Shown here piece by piece: positions 15,489 through 16,919 of a stretch of DNA of 16,919 bases. The notes below the pieces were generated by a model. It ran no database searches. It was not told the origin of the DNA and saw only the letters and a program-made list of their open reading frames with translations. How positions within the stretch are numbered: the first letter of the stretch is position 1; each line of letters starts with the position of its first letter. The DNA comes from Clostridium sp. GTDB taxonomy: Bacteria; Bacillota_A; Clostridia; Lachnospirales; Lachnospiraceae. Position numbers and translations under genes: made by a program. The stretch covers positions 12,722-29,640 of the forward strand of contig JAMPAW010000030.1 of NCBI GenBank assembly GCA_023666975.1. Direction: 5' to 3'.

Positions 15489-16235
15489 CTATCTGAAAAA
15501 CCACTTATAATCCACATATAAGATCCGGCACATTTCATGCGCTTCCGTATTAATTTCCTTCAATTGTTCATCGTCCCTTAACAGCTTCTTTGTCTCCATG
15601 TCCGTCAGCAGATGCTTTCCCTTCTTATCGTAGACATATATGGTTTCAAAATCTGCCCCGCTTCCGTTCCACTCAATCTGCAGCAAACCCTCCTCGCGCT
15701 GCACCCGGCACATCAACACCTGATTATAGCAGCCCAGATAGCTGATATCAAACCACTCCGACATCACTAAATCCGCAAGGTAAAAGACGGCCTCTTCGTC
15801 AGCTTCCAAACGGTACGGATACTGATAGCCTTCCTCCCCCAAATTTTCCGATAAATTATCCGTAAAGCCAAACTGCTCGATTCCGCTTTGGAACCGCTTT
15901 TCACTCTCCTGTTTTGCATCATACCACAAAATGCTCCAGATGACACATAAAATAATGAAAATCCCCCCAAAAAGCAGCGCTCCCCGTTTTACATATTTGC
16001 TAAATTTTCTCTCCCGGTCAATCTTTTTTACGATATCCACATCTTCTTTCAGCATGTTATCCAGGGAGACACCAAAGCGGTTGCTCATCTCTACCAACGT
16101 CTGCAAATCAGGATAGCTTTTTTCCTTCTCCCAATTGGAAACCGTCTGCCTCGTCACCGCAAAAATAGAGGCAAACTCCTCCTGTGTCATCTCCTGTCCT
16201 TTTCGGATATGCAAAATGCTTTCCCCTATCTTCAT
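15489..16235 (-). CDS. Membrane-anchored XRE-family transcriptional regulator
   Basis: A 248-aa protein with an N-terminal Cro/C1-type HTH (about 1-62; IRKGQEMTQEEFASIFAV then TRQTVSNWEKEKSYPDL), a charged connector, one transmembrane helix (about 85-105, GALLFGGIFIILCVIWSIL), and an outside domain of about 140 residues with no fold I recognise. The exodomain has three cysteines (C169, C176, C236). ATG at 16235 is 7 nt after GGAGG. Transcription continues toward tlpA, so it probably controls that module, responding to a signal outside the membrane (inference). GACTAGTC (16252-16259), a perfect 8-bp palindrome just upstream of the RBS, could be an autoregulatory site. Confidence 0.87.
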   Translation of the reverse strand: MKIGESILHIRKGQEMTQEEFASIFAVTRQTVSNWEKEKSYPDLQTLVEMSNRFGVSLDNMLKEDVDIVKKIDRERKFSKYVKRGALLFGGIFIILCVIWSILWYDAKQESEKRFQSGIEQFGFTDNLSENLGEEGYQYPYRLEADEEAVFYLADLVMSEWFDISYLGCYNQVLMCRVQREEGLLQIEWNGSGADFETIYVYDKKGKHLLTDMETKKLLRDDEQLKEINTEAHEMCRILYVDYKWFFR

Positions 16236-16335
16236 ATTCTGTCCTCCTTTTGACTAGTCCTATGCATTGCAATACCATAGCCTTATTATGGGACAGCCAA
16301 AATGAAAAATCCAGCAAATCCTCTTTACCAGCGCC

Positions 16336-16372
16336 AAAAAAGGAACGCAAAGAATCTTTGCATTCCTTTTTT
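16336..16372. terminator. Bidirectional intrinsic terminator
   Basis: AAAAAAGGAA-C-GCAAAG (16336-16352), loop AAT, CTTTGC-A-TTCCTTTTTT (16356-16372). The stem pairs throughout except for one C/A mismatch, and gives a run of six T on either strand, so it can terminate transcription both ways. It lies between divergent genes, about 100 nt upstream of the XRE start and 50 nt upstream of the plus-strand promoter, probably insulating the two. Confidence 0.85.
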
Positions 16373-16420
16373 ATGATAAAACAAGCTGCTTTAACACTTT
16401 TTTTGCAAAGCGAAAACTCA

Positions 16421-16449
16421 TTGTTTTTTATGGCATTCTCTGTTATAAT
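16421..16449 (+). promoter_or_regulatory. Plus-strand housekeeping-type promoter
   Basis: TTGTTT (16421-16426) and TATAAT (16444-16449) with an exact 17-nt spacer and a TGT immediately before the -10 (extended -10). The expected start is near 16456, giving a leader of roughly 195 nt before the downstream TTG start, filled by the CTAAG repeats. Confidence 0.8.
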
Positions 16450-16483
16450 TTTTTTAATTGAAAGCAACAAAATACTGTGTCCG

Positions 16484-16640
16484 CTAAGCTCGGAAACATC
16501 CGCGAAAGCATACCTTCATACTAAGCTCGGAAATACCTCGCTAAGTATTCAGGCATCGCTAAGTATTCAGATATCGCTAAGTGGTCAAGTGTATTTTCGC
16601 ACTAAATTCGCAGTAACCTGCTCATTAAGTGCTCAATATA
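16484..16640 (+). repeat. Array of degenerate CTAAG-headed repeats in a leader
   Basis: Units headed CTAAG, CTAAA or TTAAG start at 16484, 16521, 16541, 16559, 16577, 16602 and 16625, so spacing is 18-37 bp. The closest copies, CTAAGTATTCAGGCATCG and CTAAGTATTCAGATATCG, differ at two positions. Two others share CTAAGCTCGGAAA. The array ends right at the ribosome binding site of the next gene. Related units occur in the rplW-rplB spacer. The rest of the 16236-16651 gap holds the terminator, the promoter and no credible gene. Confidence 0.7.
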
Positions 16641-16651
16641 GGAGGAATTTA

Positions 16652-16919
16652 TTGGAGAAAAAACATAATCAATGGCACCCCGGATTTATCGCAGCCCTGC
16701 AAATGGAACTGCGGGAAAACAGGGAGGATTTGGAATTTACGGAAGAACACAACTTAAGCAAAAAACCGTTGCAGATTGACCTGCTGGTCATCAAAAACAG
16801 CAAAAATACGGTAATCCGCAATGGAATCGGCAAGATATTCCGCCGATATAATATTATAGAATATAAGTCACCGGACGATGCCATGGGAATCGACGTATTT
16901 TACAAGGTGAATGCCTATG
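16652..16919 (+). CDS. PD-(D/E)XK nuclease-family protein, N-terminal part (runs off window)
   Basis: The visible 89 residues start MEKKHNQWHPGFIAALQMEL (TTG start), and include KPLQIDLLVIKN followed by IGKIFRRYNIIEYKSPDD. The D in QIDLLVI and E-x-K in IIEYKSP match the PD-(D/E)XK catalytic core. The sequence resembles a family frequent in gut Firmicutes, related to Rpn/PDDEXK transposase-associated nucleases and often misnamed in databases. TTG at 16652 is 6 nt after GGAGG (16641-16645). Function is not known; nuclease activity is inferred. Confidence 0.8.
   Translation, partial: MEKKHNQWHPGFIAALQMELRENREDLEFTEEHNLSKKPLQIDLLVIKNSKNTVIRNGIGKIFRRYNIIEYKSPDDAMGIDVFYKVNAY

Noticed and set aside
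16108..16470. 120-codon minus-strand frame upstream of the XRE regulator
   Set aside because: It overlaps the regulator in another frame, runs through the terminator hairpin and promoter, and lacks an RBS or recognisable domain.
16484..16640. Possible CRISPR array from CTAAG repeats
   Set aside because: Units are degenerate, with irregular spacing and no conserved repeat separated by unique spacers.
16669..16884. 71-codon minus-strand frame
   Set aside because: Antisense shadow of the PD-(D/E)XK gene, whose TTG start has a strong RBS and a recognisable core.

Overview
The window looks like a chromosomal segment of a low-to-mid GC, Gram-positive gut-type Clostridia, most likely Lachnospiraceae. 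This rests on strong AGGAGG-type ribosome binding sites, GTG/TTG starts, the N-terminally extended L22 protein, the small 'ICxECIG' CXXC protein paired with a TlpA lipoprotein, and a PD-(D/E)XK protein of a type I associate with gut Firmicutes. The assignment is by recognition only; no search was run.

Region 1 (1-5533, minus strand): the promoter-proximal part of the S10 ribosomal protein operon in canonical order, rpsJ-rplC-rplD-rplW-rplB-rpsS-rplV-rpsC-rplP-rpmC-rpsQ, with rpsQ cut by the window edge. A near-consensus promoter (TTGCAA-17-TATACT) with A-tracts behind it lies about 245 nt upstream of rpsJ, leaving a long structured leader. Genes are tightly packed (rplD/rplW and rpsC/rplP share TAATG), except for an odd 191-nt spacer between rplW and rplB that carries a repeat family seen again at the far end of the window.

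Region 2 (5534-10541, minus strand): a palindromic/tandem-repeat block, then a secreted bacterial expansin with an Ig-like domain and a Thr/Glu/Ser-rich linker, a decayed MATE transporter C-terminus, and an apparent run yyaL-like -> YczE-like membrane protein -> Fe-S flavoprotein-like reductase.

Region 3 (10651-13650, plus strand): an ECF-type sigma factor, translationally coupled (ATGA) to a single-pass membrane protein that is probably its anti-sigma/sensor, followed by a lipoprotein. Together they look like one envelope-signalling operon.

Region 4 (13619-16235, minus strand): a membrane-anchored XRE regulator, then a TlpA-type thioredoxin lipoprotein, a 45-aa CXXC membrane peptide and a NapH-like polyferredoxin, the last three overlapping. 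This looks like an electron-transfer module feeding thiol chemistry outside the membrane. A 208-bp hairpin-forming, MITE-like element flanked by 15-bp direct repeats sits between the regulator and tlpA.

Region 5 (16236-16919): a bidirectional terminator, a strong plus-strand promoter, an array of degenerate CTAAG-headed repeats forming a long leader, and the start of a PD-(D/E)XK nuclease-family gene that runs off the window. The most notable non-gene features are the MITE-like insertion, the repeat family shared between the S10 operon and this leader, and the 5578-5767 repeat block.
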